64,000 nt of DNA from Solenopsis invicta. Taxonomy: Eukaryota; Arthropoda; Insecta; Hymenoptera; Formicidae. The position numbers and the translations under genes are program-made. This document shows, in pieces, positions 34,301-48,000 of the stretch (position 1 is its first letter; each line of letters opens with the position of its first letter). The stretch spans positions 4,092,001 through 4,156,000 of the forward strand of contig NC_052665.1 in assembly GCF_016802725.1 (NCBI RefSeq). The letters are read 5' to 3'. Below the pieces are notes generated by a model. It was not told where the DNA came from and searched no databases. It saw only the letters and a program-made list of their open reading frames with translations.

Positions 34301-36507
34301 CGCGAACGTCGCGTCGCTGCGCGGCGGTCCCTCGTTAACGTCGGCGCATCCGTATAGACGCGGCCTGCAACCTGCATGTAAATCGCGATAATGTCGGACA
34401 CATGTAACAGAACGTAACATTGAATGACGCTAATGAGTAAATAATATGCGCACAATATTAACGTTCACAAACAACTCGGTTCGTTATGCTTTGTTTCCGC
34501 CGGCGGAACGTTTAATTATTGATATTTGCCGCGAATCTGGTAAAATGAACGATGGCGTTACCCGCCCGTTTAACGAATGACTTATGCGCGTTGTACCGCG
34601 CATTCTGTTTGCACAAAACGTTGAAGAGTGGTAGGATGATTACTGAAACTCTATGAATTTGTAACTGCCAGGTGACCGGGGGTGCTTTTATTATTCGTTA
34701 TTACCGTTTTACGGCAAATTTATTCCAATTTATATCTTGTTGAGCTTTTTCTAACAACGTGTGCTATGTCACATATTTTTCCAAGTCTTTTTTTGCGCAT
34801 TCTTGAACCATTTAGACTGAATAATTGAAGTTTTAAACATCTGGATTATCCTTTTATTAATAAAACATAATTCACATCAGATGTATATTTTGTATAATTT
34901 TCCGAAGAATATAATTGTCATTTTTATATTTATTATTGTTATAATTATTGTACTTAAATAATTATAAACAATTATAAATGTTGTACGATATCATCTGATT
35001 AGTTCGTACAAATGCGTTATTTAATTTGTTTGAATGAGGGTACACGCTAACGGAATTACACCCTAGCAGTCTGATTATATCACGGCATTCTGATTAACGG
35101 ACTTTGCTTCGATTCAAGGGGTGCGATGTAGTGCGATATATCAGCGTCCTGCAAAGTTTCACGGATCGACAGACGTGTTGGCGATAGTACGCTTTCGTAG
35201 GTCAGGATGGGATATATGTGACAATATCTCACGAATTAATCGCTTTTGAAACGTCCATGCATCGTTAGTTCCTTTTAATCTTTCGGAAATGTCGGTCAAT
35301 ATATTATTTCCTAACGACTCTCGTCATTTCTTTTACGTAACAATAGTGGTAACTGCTTTTCAAATTTTAAGATTTTTATACACAATATAGTCTATAGCAA
35401 TATTTTATGTTTATCATTTGCGACATTAAAAATCAAAAAGACGTTTGATTATTTTTAATGTAATACGCGATTAAAATGAAACAACGAATCGATAATTAGA
35501 CCTCGAAACTCTTATTTTTTGACTTTATAGACATTTTTAAGTGAACAAAAGTTGAAATATCTGCACGTGTAGCGGAGTGTCATGAAAAATTCCATGACGT
35601 ATGGGAGATCCCAGATTTTGGTAAAATCCTAGAATGGGGGATCTCTGGCAGGGGAAAGCTGGACGGCTCGTGGGAGAGAAGTGAGGATATAAACAACCGG
35701 CAGAGTAAAAGTCGCATACGAAACTTGGAGTAACTTATCACTTTCCCTTAATCGGGATCAGCCGTACGACGGTACCGGCGACGTTCGAGTCTCGTCGCGT
35801 TAAATATTCAGAAGAAGTCTGCCACCGGTGTAAATCAGAGAGCCAACCGCCCTCTGCCAACCCTTATCCGAGACTCGACGCATTGCTCCCACGTGGATGA
35901 TGCCGACTACGAAGTCAACAGTCGTCGCTCGCCCCTTTCACGCACGCTTCCCATGGTTGAACGGCCAATGAGATCCGACTCGAGAGAAATAAGTAGAAGC
36001 AAATGAGTTTAAGCGATCCCGGGAAAGTTGCAGAGTGCAAATCAATAATTGAGATCGCGTTAAATCCATATGAAAGAACTTGTAGTTTTTCAAACTTATA
36101 AATCATGGAAAATGTAATGTCGAAACTTATTAAATAAATAATATGAGAGCGAATTAGATGATTGCATGTAAATGCGACATGTTTTAAACTCATTTTGTCG
36201 AATTAATTCTACATATATAAACACATATATATGTAACAAGGAACATTACTGCACGTGTGTCGGTAATACTTATAGAGTAACTTTGGTCACTGCTCGGCCT
36301 TTGCTCGTGACGCTCGCGTCGTGAATACAAATAAGCCCCATAATTCGGATTAAGGGAATACTTCCGCCCGCTTTTGATTCCAGCGGATAATAACGCAAAC
36401 GGCGGTAAATCAAGATGATCAATGTCATGCGGTGCATGCGAGGATTCCGGGGAAATAGGACCGAGGGTGGTGAATCCTCCAAGGAACGTAGGGGAAAAGA
36501 GACGAGC
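31365..36507. other. Non-coding stretch, no gene seen
   Basis: A (GA)n run lies at about 31613-31636. 33590-34420 is CG-rich and carries overlapping open frames on both strands, up to 167 codons on the minus strand. They are arginine/serine-rich without motifs and are attributed to stop-poor composition. A nine-G run lies near 33361-33369. 34700-35000 and 35320-35550 are AT-rich. Two full TGACGTCA cores (31036, 32358) bracket the start of this stretch. No spliced structure was recognised. Confidence 0.5.
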
Positions 36508-36533
36508 GGGTGGGTGGCGGGCTGCAGAGGGGG
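36508..36533 (+). other. Canonical G-quadruplex motif
   Basis: GGG, T, GGG, TGGC, GGG, a 7-base loop, GGGGG on the + strand; loops of 1, 4 and 7 bases. Confidence 0.5.
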
Positions 36534-37302
36534 CTGAGACAGAGGAGACCAGCTATTACTATCAATTTGCATGCCTCCGGTCATTCGACCTGCCTTTATC
36601 GTCCTTTCATCTTGGCGATACCGGGGGCTTATTTCCGCCCATATATTTCTCAGCCCCAATAAGAGATCCGCAGCAATCCCTTCTTCTGCTTGCCTCTATT
36701 TCCTCTTGAGGACACTCTTAAGGAAGTGTGCCAAGAAGTATGCCAGGAAGTCATGTCAGACGCGAAAACTCTTTTGTTGTACCTTGCCATATGTTAACGT
36801 CAATGATTTTAACAAAATCAATTCAATCGATTAACAGATTTTAATGCACAAAGCAAAATATGAATATACATGAGAATATAAAAAGGTTTTTAAATAATAA
36901 TAGAATTTGATGTTAACAAAGTTTATTTTAATAATAAAATATTAACAAGATTTTAATCTTGAACAAGACAAGATTTCAATAGTTTGACGAATATAATTTT
37001 AATGTAAATTGATCAATCAATCAGTAAATTATTTATAATTTAAAATATTTTGAAAAAAATGTTACTCAGTTTTTATTAATTATTAATAATGTCGTGATAG
37101 TTGATAGGTACACGAATATATTTTAACTGGTCTTTCATTCATTCAATAAATTTAACTTTACCATATAATTTTACAAAATATATATAATGCCGTCGTAATT
37201 TGTTCAACAAACCCTTAGTTTGTTAATATAATAATATTTGGCATGACATGTTTTTTTTTCTATTTGCGTTCGAGAATATTTCCTCGAGTCTTCCTCCTTA
37301 AG
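36534..37302. other. AT-rich non-coding stretch
   Basis: 36840-37250 is strongly AT-rich. Nothing gene-like seen; it ends in a pyrimidine-rich segment before the next candidate exon. Confidence 0.55.
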
Positions 37303-37508
37303 TTTCCCTCTCTTGGAAATTGCAAAATCATTACTTGATGGGACAGTAGGAAGCAAAGTCGAATCGTTAGAAAACTTGTGCATCTTTTCTTTCGAGTGCG
37401 GCGAGAGAGAGCATGAAAAGCATCCTCAACGAGAGACTGTGGCTACGCTTTCCGTACAGTCAAAGGCTTCGGCGCACGAAGAAACTTGGTCGGTTGAAAA
37501 ACAGCCAG
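37303..37508 (+). other. Candidate exon C, 206 bp, open throughout
   Basis: Preceded by TTTCCTCGAGTCTTCCTCCTTAAG (pyrimidine-rich, AG at 37301-37302) and followed by GTAAGAGG (from 37509) after CCAG, which is close to the consensus 5' splice site. One + strand frame is open across all 206 bases (phase 1 at both ends) and gives a glutamate/lysine/serine-rich segment with no known motif. Unspliced, the frame closes at 37534. Two further + strand frames follow in other phases, so this could also be a decayed reading frame. It may be chance. Confidence 0.25.
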
Positions 37509-39099
37509 GTAAGAGGAACCTACTCGACCCATAAAATACTCAACGAGGCCGTCGACGAAATATAATCGCGTCCAGCGCGAATGCGAAATTGAATGTATGC
37601 GGTTCGACTACGAGAGCGAACTTCGTTCACTTCTTCCCGATTCGCGAGAGTACTGTGCTATTTGCTCGAAACTTGCGAAACGTAATCTGTTGAAAACCGC
37701 GCCGCGAACAATTTTTTGCGAGTATAAATCATACTTTTCAGTCGAAACCCAGATTTCCGAACTCGACGAATACTTGATCGATATTATATACGTTAGCGAG
37801 ATCACCTAGTTTCAAATACTAAACTCGACTAACTCCGGAAGTTGGAGGAAATGGACGCTATCTCGAGCCACTCTCTATATGGCATAGTTATGCGATTTAT
37901 TCCGCATATCGACACAATTTCGTTCGATGATTCAAAGAAAACTTTGATTGCAGTCGGAACTTTTAGGAGTTCCATTTGCTCCGCATCGTGCGTGTGTATA
38001 TTAATATATTATCAAATATCGGTCAGTCGTGACGTTAATCGTCAACATACGTTTTTTTTAGCGAGAAATGCAAGAATCGTCGCGTTAATAGATCAAAACT
38101 TTTTTTATTAAATTTCTGTCATTGTACCCAGTGTCTAACCATCATTATACTCGTCTACTCGTCCGTGACAGAAATGTTCGGACCGGATAGCGGGAATCAT
38201 TCAAATTGTATTTATGAATTCTAAAGTTTTTCCGGCAAACCACAGCACGGTCGGATGTAGGAAACTTTAAATAAAATTCATTTGGGAGATTCGTGATCCG
38301 ATATTACCATAAATTTGCAAGCTACCGGGTGCGCGGACTTGGAATTTATTTCAACTTCAACTACCGGGACATTTCCCAGAAAGAGAAAGAGAGAATCTCA
38401 GAATTCTATGCTGAATACACTTCTCGAGTTCTTTGCTATTATAATGGTACCTGTAAATTGCGACGATCGTAATGAGAACATTGGTAGGACCTTAAACATT
38501 ATAGTATTTTTTACCAACTTTCAAAAGTATTATTCATACCTCAGGTAAAGTCTACGGGAAATTCTGCATAAAGATTTTCTTTGATTTGTTTCTTTTACGC
38601 ATAAATTTTAATTCTTAAAGGGCGCGCAAAGATATATTCAATATTATAAATTTATAAAATATAATAGTACACATATTAACTGAATGATATAACGAATACA
38701 TTTTTGCTGCTTTTATTATAAATACACATTTATATAAAAAAATATATGTGAAATATTAAATATAAATAATATGTACAAATTAAATTGATTTTAGCATTAA
38801 ATTAATTTAACCTAAATTGATTTTAAATTATTAGAAATTAATTATTCGGAAAGTAACGCATTAGAGTACCAAATGCGCAATTATTTCCTTTGTAATAGCG
38901 TTGCTGCAACTACAGCATTTTTTATGACATTTAATTTACAAAACAATAAAAGGTATCGTCCATTAGGTTTACATTCTCTATATTCTTTACTGGACGCCAA
39001 AAAGTACAGCCTCTCTCTCGGCGCGATAATGCACGCTCGCAATTATCCTTAAGAGTCGCCTGATATACACGCAGTCCCGGCGATGTCCTAGCGGTGCTT
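37509..39099. other. Non-coding stretch with two short + strand open frames
   Basis: Frames at 37597-37809 (70 codons from ATG, open back to 37513) and 37842-38111 (about 88 codons, first ATG at 37851) follow candidate exon C on the same strand, each in a different phase. Neither has a recognisable motif. 38600-38850 is AT-rich. Confidence 0.4.
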
Positions 39100-39800
39100 T
39101 AACCCCCGACGACAGTGTCCCCGGACCAATTGTCTCCCTCATAAATTACCGAGGATCGTCGCCGAATTCCAGCCCGGAATTCGCAGTCGTCGCACTTAGG
39201 CGCACGTGTGCGTGTGCTTGAGCGCGAAAATACGAGGCGGCGCACGTGCATGAATTTACAAGGGAACTCGGGGCACGTAGACGGGTACGGCAAACACGTG
39301 GTACGCGCGCGCGTCGCCGGTCCTCTGCGTTGCGGGACAGTGCGTGCCGTCCGGATGCGTTCCGGCGCCGGGCGTCGTTAGAGGAAATGTCAGAGCGCGC
39401 ACGGGAACGTCGCCGGTCTTCTCGCGAAGCGGCGAGCGAGGTGTCTCTCGTTCTCGTGAACGCCATGGGAAAGACGAGGGGTGGGGAGGGGAGGGAGGAA
39501 GGGAAGTCGAGGGTGGAGAAGACCGCGGAAGACCGCGGAACGGAGCTTAGGTATAATATCCTCGCACCGGCAAAACGGTCGTCCCGCGATATTACAACCG
39601 CAATGCGTACCGCTCTTCCTGCGGCACATGCGCGCGATGGTATCGCCTCTCGTATCCGGCCTACTGCCGGTGGAAACGGCGTAAAGCGGTAGCGGTAAAA
39701 GCGGACAGACGGAGAAAGAAGCGTATAGGATGAGAAAATCGAGTAGAAGAAACGAGGAGAGAGAAAGAGAGATAGAGAGAAAGGCAAAACGAGGGATCAA
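39100..39800. other. CG-rich patch with overlapping antisense open frames
   Basis: This is strongly CG-rich. Frames of 213 and 179 codons on the minus strand and 148 codons on the + strand overlap each other. All are arginine/serine-rich translations without motifs, as expected when stop codons are scarce. Such a CpG-rich patch could mark a promoter or first exon, but no core promoter or splice pair was found. It also holds a 10-bp exact tandem duplication (GACCGCGGAA twice, 39521-39540). Confidence 0.4.
39478..39503 (+). other. Strong G-quadruplex motif, single-base loops
   Basis: GGGG, T, GGGG, A, GGGG, A, GGG with a fifth run GGG at 39501-39503. Loops of one base are the most stable kind, so this is the strongest such motif in the window. 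Confidence 0.65.
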
Positions 39801-42800
39801 ACGGGGCGCTAGACGGGCAAATTCTGTGCCATTGCCAACGTATCGCTGGAACGCGGAGTTAAATGGCGAGCTGGACCGAGAAAGAAAGTGCTTGAGAGCA
39901 AGATCGAAATCGACTAAATATATGGACACTGCGGGAAGTATTCAGATCTATTTCAGGTCTGAATTTATTGTACAGTCCGCTTAGATATGCTATCATCAGT
40001 TTATGATCACCGAATATACATCGGGAACTCGCTCGCTCTCGCGTTGCACGCTTAGAAGCAATATATATGAAGTCGTAGAAATTTTGGAGATAATTACGTT
40101 GTACGGAGGAAGGTATTCGATAGTATTTAGTAGACTAGCACGTCCCTTCTGTGCCGCTATTAAACGACGTTTTGTTGCAGTCAGTTTGCCTAGTTAAGAC
40201 ACGCTTATTTCTATTTGCCATCTCAACGACATCCTCCCCTAACCCTTTTCATTCTTTCCCCGTGCGAATAAACATCGCCTCGGTGCGTTACGGGCACGAA
40301 TATTTGAATATCGTCGCTCGCAGGGTATTAAGATACTAGTCAAGTATTAGGCCTGCCAGTGTACACGCTCTTACACGCCCACCAAGGCGAGAAAACGAAG
40401 TTACAGGGACGGTGGAGCAGCGATAGCAACCAATGGGTGGCTTCGGAGTGCAACGGTCCGGACGGATCGTAGGGTTGGCGGGTAACTATACGCGGGAGCT
40501 TCCAATTAACCCCCGCATTTAGACAGTTTGAGCACAATAACGTAGCCCAAGGGATTCCTTGCACCGGCGAACGAGCGACTAGCGGAGAATAAGTTGGAAC
40601 GGTAGAAGGAGGCATGCTCTCCGCATGGCGCGCACCCTTTCCTTCTTAATGTAGCTGCATTAATTAACCGTCGAAGTAGTAAGGCACTCCGGAATATTTC
40701 CCTGCTGCTTGGACTCGGAAAGAGGAGAGAACCCTCGAGAAGATCCTGGGATATTTGGTAGTGAATTTCCCGCGCACCCTTGCGGCAAAAAACTCACGCG
40801 ATTCCGTCGCCACGAATTTCAGTCTTGCGTCATGGATTGCGTTATTAAATCTTAGCGATATAACTCGATATATGCCACCTGCCAAATCACACGAATTGCA
40901 AAATTTGATTAACGTTTGAAACAAATTTCATTTTTGTGTCCGTGAATTTATAGCGCAAAATCGATTTTCCGTCACGAAAAAAATTAGCTATTAGAAAGGA
41001 AATTGAAATCTTCTTCTACAATTGATATACTTTATATTTCGAATCTGAGGCAACGATAAATGAGTATTTAAATTATGAAGGAACTTTCTCAAGAGATCCT
41101 TTAAATTTCGTAGGTACGCGTTTCGTTCGTAAAGTAAAAAAAAAACTTGGATTGATCGGATCTGCACTAACACACTTTAATCTCTCGGTCGTCGCTCGCG
41201 TCGGTGGCACGTCGCCACGACGTTTTAAGGGGCTTCGTGTCTCTCATTTTCGCTATCCGGCGTCGCTCCAGCTGACTCTTTCTCGATTTCTTCCGGAGCA
41301 CATCTTTGCTCTCGAAAGCCCCGCCGGCGGCGGTTCGTCGTAACGTTCCCCCGGGTAAAGACAGCCGCGACCCTTGCCTCCTACGGGTCTTCCAGCCGCC
41401 ATAAATGGTTTCATTCTCGACTCTACATCCCGATATAAAAATCTCTCCCTTAGATTCTCGCCGGCGCATCCCGTGTCGGAGAGGAACGGAGAAAGTGGAG
41501 CAACAGCGTGCGACGAACGAAACGACGAATGGAATCAGAAAAATGCAGGCATCTCCGGGGAAATTAACGTAATGAGGCAGTTCGATTCTTCGCTCAGCAG
41601 TGAAAAGAGAGCTAGAGCGGGGTGGCCGGAGAGGGAGAGGGAAAGGCGAGGGAGGAAGTCGAGAATACTATCGTCCTCCACAGTCGTTCGCCATCGCGAA
41701 GTTATTGGTTTCTTCGAGATGCTTACTTCCGTAATTCGTTGGGATCGTCCGATGAGAGGCCGAGCGTCTCATTAAAATTAGAGTGGATCTTCAACGATAA
41801 TGCTGCGCATTGATTACGACGCTAGAGTGCCCGGTATCGTTCCCTTCTCCTGGCGACCGGCTTTTTTCAGCGGCGACAAATGTGTCGGGCTTGTCCTCGG
41901 GAGATGATCGATTTTGATTAATAAGTAAGACCTCAATTTCGCGATGACTTTCTGAATAATTAGTCGCAAGAGCGGTCGCAAAGATAACTGTCTGATTATT
42001 CTCGAAATATTAATTCATGTAATCGAGTCGTAAAGCTTGTATTTAATTTTGCAGTTGTTTATTCCTGGATTATCTGACATGTATTATTTGTTGCCGAAAC
42101 CAACGCAAACAAATTCATCATTCTTTTTGTCGGATGTCGAAAATTAATTTTCTTTATGAAATTTCAAATTATATAAAATATTTCTACGTAAAATTAATAA
42201 CACTGTCCCATATTTGTCCGGAATAAACGCGTCTATAATTGCAGCAAAGCCAATATAAAAGACGGCTGCATTTGTAATTACGGTATTACGGAGGTATTCG
42301 CAGAAAATGAATTAAATAAGTTGAATAAATATTTAATATAATTAACAAAATAGACTTGGGTCATTGTGCGAGTTGCCGACCGAAGTTGCTTCAACTCCGA
42401 CGCGGAAACTTTTATTCGACGATTGGGCGTTCTCGAAAGTTGAGCGGGAGATCGCGCATTCAATGAGAAAACTTATTTGCGAGCTAACGAAAGGTATCGG
42501 TCTTTCCTCGGCGGCCCTTCCCTCGTCAAGATCGGACAATTACGCTAAAGAGACTGTTACCAAAATCACGATGCCCAATGACGACGTCGTTATTCGATTT
42601 TGCTCCGATCCCCCGGACAATGCTCGGGAGTAGTTCAAGTACCACAATGCGAGGCTTGTCCACGATCGATTCAATTACATGACTCGAGAGGCACGCGGAC
42701 CCTCATTTTTCATCGTTACCCATTATGAATCCTTTCGAAATGTTCTTTTACCCTCGACAAACAATGCCCATTTTTTTTTTGCGAGTAATAACAATCGGAA

Positions 42801-43070
42801 GTTCGAGCCTTTGTCTCCCGCTCTCGCGCGCTCGATCAGTCGACGCGCGGAGAGGGAACAAATGCGAATTAATAAAATGTCTCAACTGCATTAGATACAT
42901 ATTTTCCGGTTTCTCCGGCATCGCCCTCTTCCCTTTTGTCCCTGTCTCCCGTCTCTGTCTCTCTCGCGCCCCTTTGTCCCTCTCCTCCGGAGCGCATGGC
43001 CCTTTGCCTTTGAGCCGCCATAGCAGTTCAATTGTCCGCGAGAGGCGGGAGAAAGATTCTATTAAAAGTT
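39801..43070. other. Non-coding stretch, no gene seen
   Basis: Mixed composition. Frames of 90-133 codons around 41150-41800 overlap on both strands and lack motifs. 41940-42330 is AT-rich. 42890-43020 is pyrimidine-rich. Confidence 0.5.
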
Positions 43071-43098
43071 GACGACGACGACGACGACGACGACGACG
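43071..43098 (+). repeat. (GAC)n microsatellite
   Basis: Nine uninterrupted trinucleotide units. The + strand frame reads it as polyaspartate, but no supporting exon structure is seen. Confidence 0.95.
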
Positions 43099-45009
43099 GA
43101 TCCGGACTTGCGAGTTTTAATGCACTCGTTATAATCGGCCCTCTTACCGCGAAATGCCTAGCGAGCGCGCGCCTTCGTTCGTTACCCTTCAGCGTTTCTA
43201 CCCTCTGCCAATCTTCCCCCCTGCATTCATCCCCCTCGGTAACTTTCGTCCTACACTTGCCGCGCCTTCTCGCGCGCGTCCTCGTAAATTGGGAAAATAA
43301 TTTGCTGTTTTAAGAAGGCGGCTCGGTTCCTCCCGGGCCCGGCCGTCCTCACCCTTCTCTATCTTACGCCGCCACCCCCGCCCACGGCTAAACGCGAATC
43401 CTCCTTTTTAAGTACAGCAGTCTCACGACGCGGGCCGGACATTCGCCTCGTTTTCGTCGCGATGCATTTGACGCCGCTGCTGTCGTCGACGTCGTTCCCG
43501 TCGCTCCGCTTTTAGCGTAAGGCGCCGTTTTCATCGCTCGTCTCGTCGGATAACTAATTTTCATAATCTTCGGCCGCGCGAGAAAGTCGCCTGGGAGAGA
43601 GGGACCTGCGCGACGGATGGCTCGTCTTTTTATCCGAGTTCTTAAAGTTTAATTAAATTTTAATTTATCAATATCCGTCCACGACCTCCAGCAAGAATGA
43701 TGGATTTATTCTTAATACTAATGGGATTTCCTCTTAGCTTTTGCTATAAAGATGTATTAATGCTGTATTTTATCTATCTGGTATACGCGTAAGAGAATCA
43801 AATAATCAGTTGTGTCTATCTCCAAGAAAAATTGCAACTACTTTTCCCAGGTACTTCTACCTACCAACTCTGTTGCACGAGCTATAGTAATGAAAGTATG
43901 TGTAAAGTCTTGGTAAAACCGTTGATTTAAAGTTTGTAATTTATTTCATCAATAAGCACTTGTTTTTTAATTCAAAATACTTAATTTTATGATTCCAAAT
44001 AACACAGATCTCTTGACGTTCGGCACAAAGCGGCAAAATTCGCTAATTGAAAAGCTTATCCGTATCTGATTGCGCATCTGCTGAATTATGATTCTGTGGG
44101 AAAAAAGTAGCGAATGAATTTTCAACTTGTGCGAAAACAACAGAATCTCGCGAATCAAACGGGGGCGAGGGAGGGGGAGAGGAGTGCACCGACAACGGGG
44201 CAGGAGGACGAGGAACGGCGGTGAGCCAGCTTAATAATACAATCTGAGCATCATTAGCCACGGTAATGGTGTGAACTTTTAATTAGTTGTGCAGTTTCAT
44301 TCGGAAACACTTGCCCGAGCAGCAAATCCATTGTGTTTTTATTCATGACCCGAGAGATAGGCAACGCAGTCCTATCTTCTCTCCCGAATCGTACTCCGAA
44401 CTGCTTTCACCCCGCGCTAACCAGAGAAACCCTCGGGCCCGGGGAGAGCAGGAAAACTTTAACTTTCTTTCGCCTTCTCGGGGAGAATCTCGGGGAGAAC
44501 GAGATGTTATGTATTTGTCCATTAACACCCATGAACCCTCCGACAATCGACTCGATATCTTGACAACTTAATCAAGGAGCGAAAGATTCTTATTTGGAAT
44601 ACAGAGCAGTTTAAAAGAGTCGATAGACGAGAATCGCGTAAGCTTGAGTAATACGCGTTGCGCAATGCTATTAGAGCACGGTTGCATTAATATTTGCAAA
44701 AGAAAATTCTTTATATTAACATTAAAGGATGTTGAAAATATTATATATAAAATCTTTTGTATTATGTACAGGAAAATATCATTCTATTGCAAAGAGAAGC
44801 AATTACTTAATTTACTTTTCTTTTTTTAAGTAAAACTTATCATTAATGAAGAATATTTTCCTGATAATAGTTTGAAAATATAGTATATTCATTGCAAATT
44901 TTAAGAAAACTTATAATATATAATGCGTATTAAAAAAAAAGAATTTTGCAGAGTATTATAAAATTTTATTGAAGAAAAGTTGAAATAATAAGCAAGTCAA
45001 ATTTTTGTT
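43099..45009. other. CG-rich patch followed by AT-rich stretch
   Basis: 43100-43620 is CG-rich and pyrimidine-rich. G runs at 44161-44177 make three tracts only, so no quadruplex is called. From about 44660 to 45300 the sequence is very AT-rich. Open frames are short and motif-free. Confidence 0.5.
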
Positions 45010-45044
45010 TTAATTTAATATTTTTAATTAAAATATTAAATTAA
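45010..45044. other. AT-only perfect hairpin
   Basis: Fifteen-base perfect arms (TTAATTTAATATTTT and its complement) around a 5-base loop. In DNA this AT-rich, such palindromes are not rare. Confidence 0.6.
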
Positions 45045-48000
45045 TATATTGATCAAAAGATTCTACAAAATATTAAACTTAAAACTTAAACTATATTTTG
45101 AATAATTGATATACTCATGATAAATTTGTGGATGTATGAAGTTATGAAATACTTGAAGTAATATTTACTTAAATACAGAGTGTATATTTTTTTATGAGTA
45201 GTATATACGATTATTGTAACTCGCATATTGCATAATAGAGAGAGATTAGAAAGTTTATTATTAACTAGCGATAATTAAGTATGATTTTTATGTTACGAAA
45301 GAAGACACGCTAGAAATCGACAAGACAGAAGAAAGGAAGTTGAACGGAACAACTTCTATTTTATTTGCCATTAATTTTATCAGAAAAGGCACCTTAAAAG
45401 CTGCAATTCTTTTTGGCAGACATTAAGGCGCTTCACCCACGATCGTTCGGCTAGCCGAATACTCATAAATATTCTCGCATTTGCGATGAAAGGAGTCGAC
45501 ACTTTAACGTGCTCGTCGTAGCGATCGGTCAGAACAGGCAGGCTTTCCCTCCCTAGATAATGGCGGAGGTCCTTAAAAGGATTCGGTTTACTAATCCCTT
45601 CACGATCCGCCTATAAACTCAAACACTCTTCGCCTCAAACCACTGTGGGTCATTCAATAGAACCGACGGCATAAAACGGATTTGGATGGCTTTAATTACT
45701 CAGCTCTCGACCGGCGATGTAAATGACGGCCATTAAATCGCTTAGCTCGATGTTTACCTCGAAACCGCTAAAATGCGGGCGATGGAGCCGGAGAAACGAC
45801 TGCGACCGTATGTTGAACGAGCGTTTTTATGCCGCGGGCATTTCGCGTCGATAATCGCCCATATTTCAATCGAGTTGCAACTCGCGCAATGTACATACAC
45901 GATAGGAATCAGCATTTCGAGTAGTCTTGCTTAGCTCGGCAAATTAGATTCAATGCTACTGAAAATAGTAGATAATTGAAACGATAGCTACGGGATTATC
46001 CGTATTGCGGAGAGTACTTGATTACTTTAGGTATCGCGAAGCGTCGTGTGTAATTGCATTTTAATAAACTCGCTTTATTTGTTCGTATAAGAGCTGTGCG
46101 GGACTCCGCACGAGTGTTTGACAGTGCAATCCTAGAAATAACAGCAAACGACTCGAGTGCCAATTCCGGTTGATTAAAGCGTTGCGGGATATTCCGGCGT
46201 GCAAAATTGGTTATTCGCGAGACGGCGCGCGGCAGCGTATTTTGCAAAAAATACGCAGAAAAAAAATGGCTCGCCGTTTGCTTATAAACATGCAAATCGT
46301 GGGCGGCAGAGCGAAATTTTCATTACGCATCCCCCTCGTACGCCACCGCGTTCTCTCGGTTTCGCTTCGCGGCTCGTCGCCGGTTTTTGTCTCTCACGCG
46401 CTAAATTCATCGATGGTTATCACCGTTCATCCGTTTTCCTTTCCATTCCGTGTATAGGACTCTCTCTCTCCGCATCGAGTCGCATTCGCTATCAAATTCC
46501 GATCGTGCCTTTCTAATCCGTATTTTCGGGGAAAGTGTAAATGAATTTTACTTCCGTTAGTTTTTTTATCGACAAAGTTGCAAAAAGAGTTTTCGGAACT
46601 TTATATAAATGCACGTGACTTTAGATAAATGCATAACCGCGTTTTTGATTTTTTTTTTCTCCTCGCCCTTCCACTTCATCCGATGCGATTCGCGAATGAA
46701 GAAAATTCGAATTGCCGAGCCGCACGATATATTTCTTCGGGGTTCATGTCGATCTGGCGGGTCGCGTGATTGAATTCCCAAGTCCCAGAAAATGACGGCG
46801 GCCCTTTATCCGAGGGTCTCGCCGGATGAACCTCCAAATGGTGGCAGATTATAGTGTCACGTGGTCCACAGGTTCCTCGGTATGGTCGAGGGGAGCCAGA
46901 TATATTGTCTGTCGCACGCATCGCGTACGCGCGTATACGGACCTGGGGCCGACGAGCGTAACGCCGACGCGACAGATTGGCCGGGATAAATTAATTTCAT
47001 TTACCGGTGATTTAGACGATCCGCGATGTTGAAGGGTGCGCCATTTGACATCCTCCACGCTTGCAACGTCGCGCCGAGACTCGACTACGAATGGATGCCT
47101 TCAGCGTGTCTCGGGCATCGTTATGCAGTAAGTTAGACGAACGTTAATCGCAATCTCTCGGTGGCGTTAATTCCGAAATATTAAGTAGAGCAGTATCGTT
47201 AAAATATATTGGAAATATACGCATCGTTAATTCTTTCGTATGTTTCAACTTCTAATAATTGTTACGCTATTAAAATTATACATTGCGATGAAGATACACC
47301 TTTGTCACTCTGGCAACAGTTTTAACAGTTCTTTAACGATATTTTTCCCGTTGTGATTGAGAAAATCTTTTTTTTTTATTTTTTCAAAGATTTAAAGAAA
47401 TTTTCTATTTTTTTTATATTTGAAACTTTATTATTTTGATGCCCGTTTTAAGAAAATATACTTTTAAGTATTTAGACTCGCGTGCAACGAATAGCACTAC
47501 GTTCATCTCTTATCTATGGATTAACAAGTGTTTACAGGCGATTAAGTTCCAGCAATGTAAGTACTTGCAAGAAACTTTAGGAACAACGACCTTGACCGTA
47601 AGCACGCTCGGCCGAACATTACATTCATCATCCGATGGCAGCGGAAATGTGTTGGCTAGCGGTACCCCGCAACTTTCCGGCTCCTCTGTTCCGGTTTTAA
47701 TACAATTACGGCAGAATCTAATATCCCACGAGAACAGGGCGTTTAATACAAAGGATGCAAGAGCATCGTCGTAAGCGAAACGAGGATTTACGCGTCAGGA
47801 ATAGTAAGCGGCGAGTGTGTTTCACAATGGATGGGTGAAGAAGCGACGAGAAAACAAAGCTGGATTATAAATTACGGCTTAAATTGCGCGCACTTTTAAC
47901 ACGCGATTCTGTATCAACGAGCGATCGATGATCCGCTTGGTGATCCGCAGACGCGGTGTGATTCGCATTTAACGCGAATCTCTCTGCTCTAATTTCAATA

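Noticed and set aside
33917..34420. Minus-strand open frame of 167 codons.
   Set aside because: CG-rich DNA with several overlapping frames in both directions; composition explains it and no domain is recognisable.
39146..39929. Long minus-strand open frames of 213 and 179 codons.
   Set aside because: They overlap each other and a 148-codon frame on the + strand, are arginine/serine-rich and lie in the most CG-rich patch, where stop codons are rare.
47439..47774. ATG-started + strand frame of 111 codons.
   Set aside because: Serine/threonine-rich without a known motif, no promoter or splice context. It is within the size expected by chance, though it would be worth a protein search.
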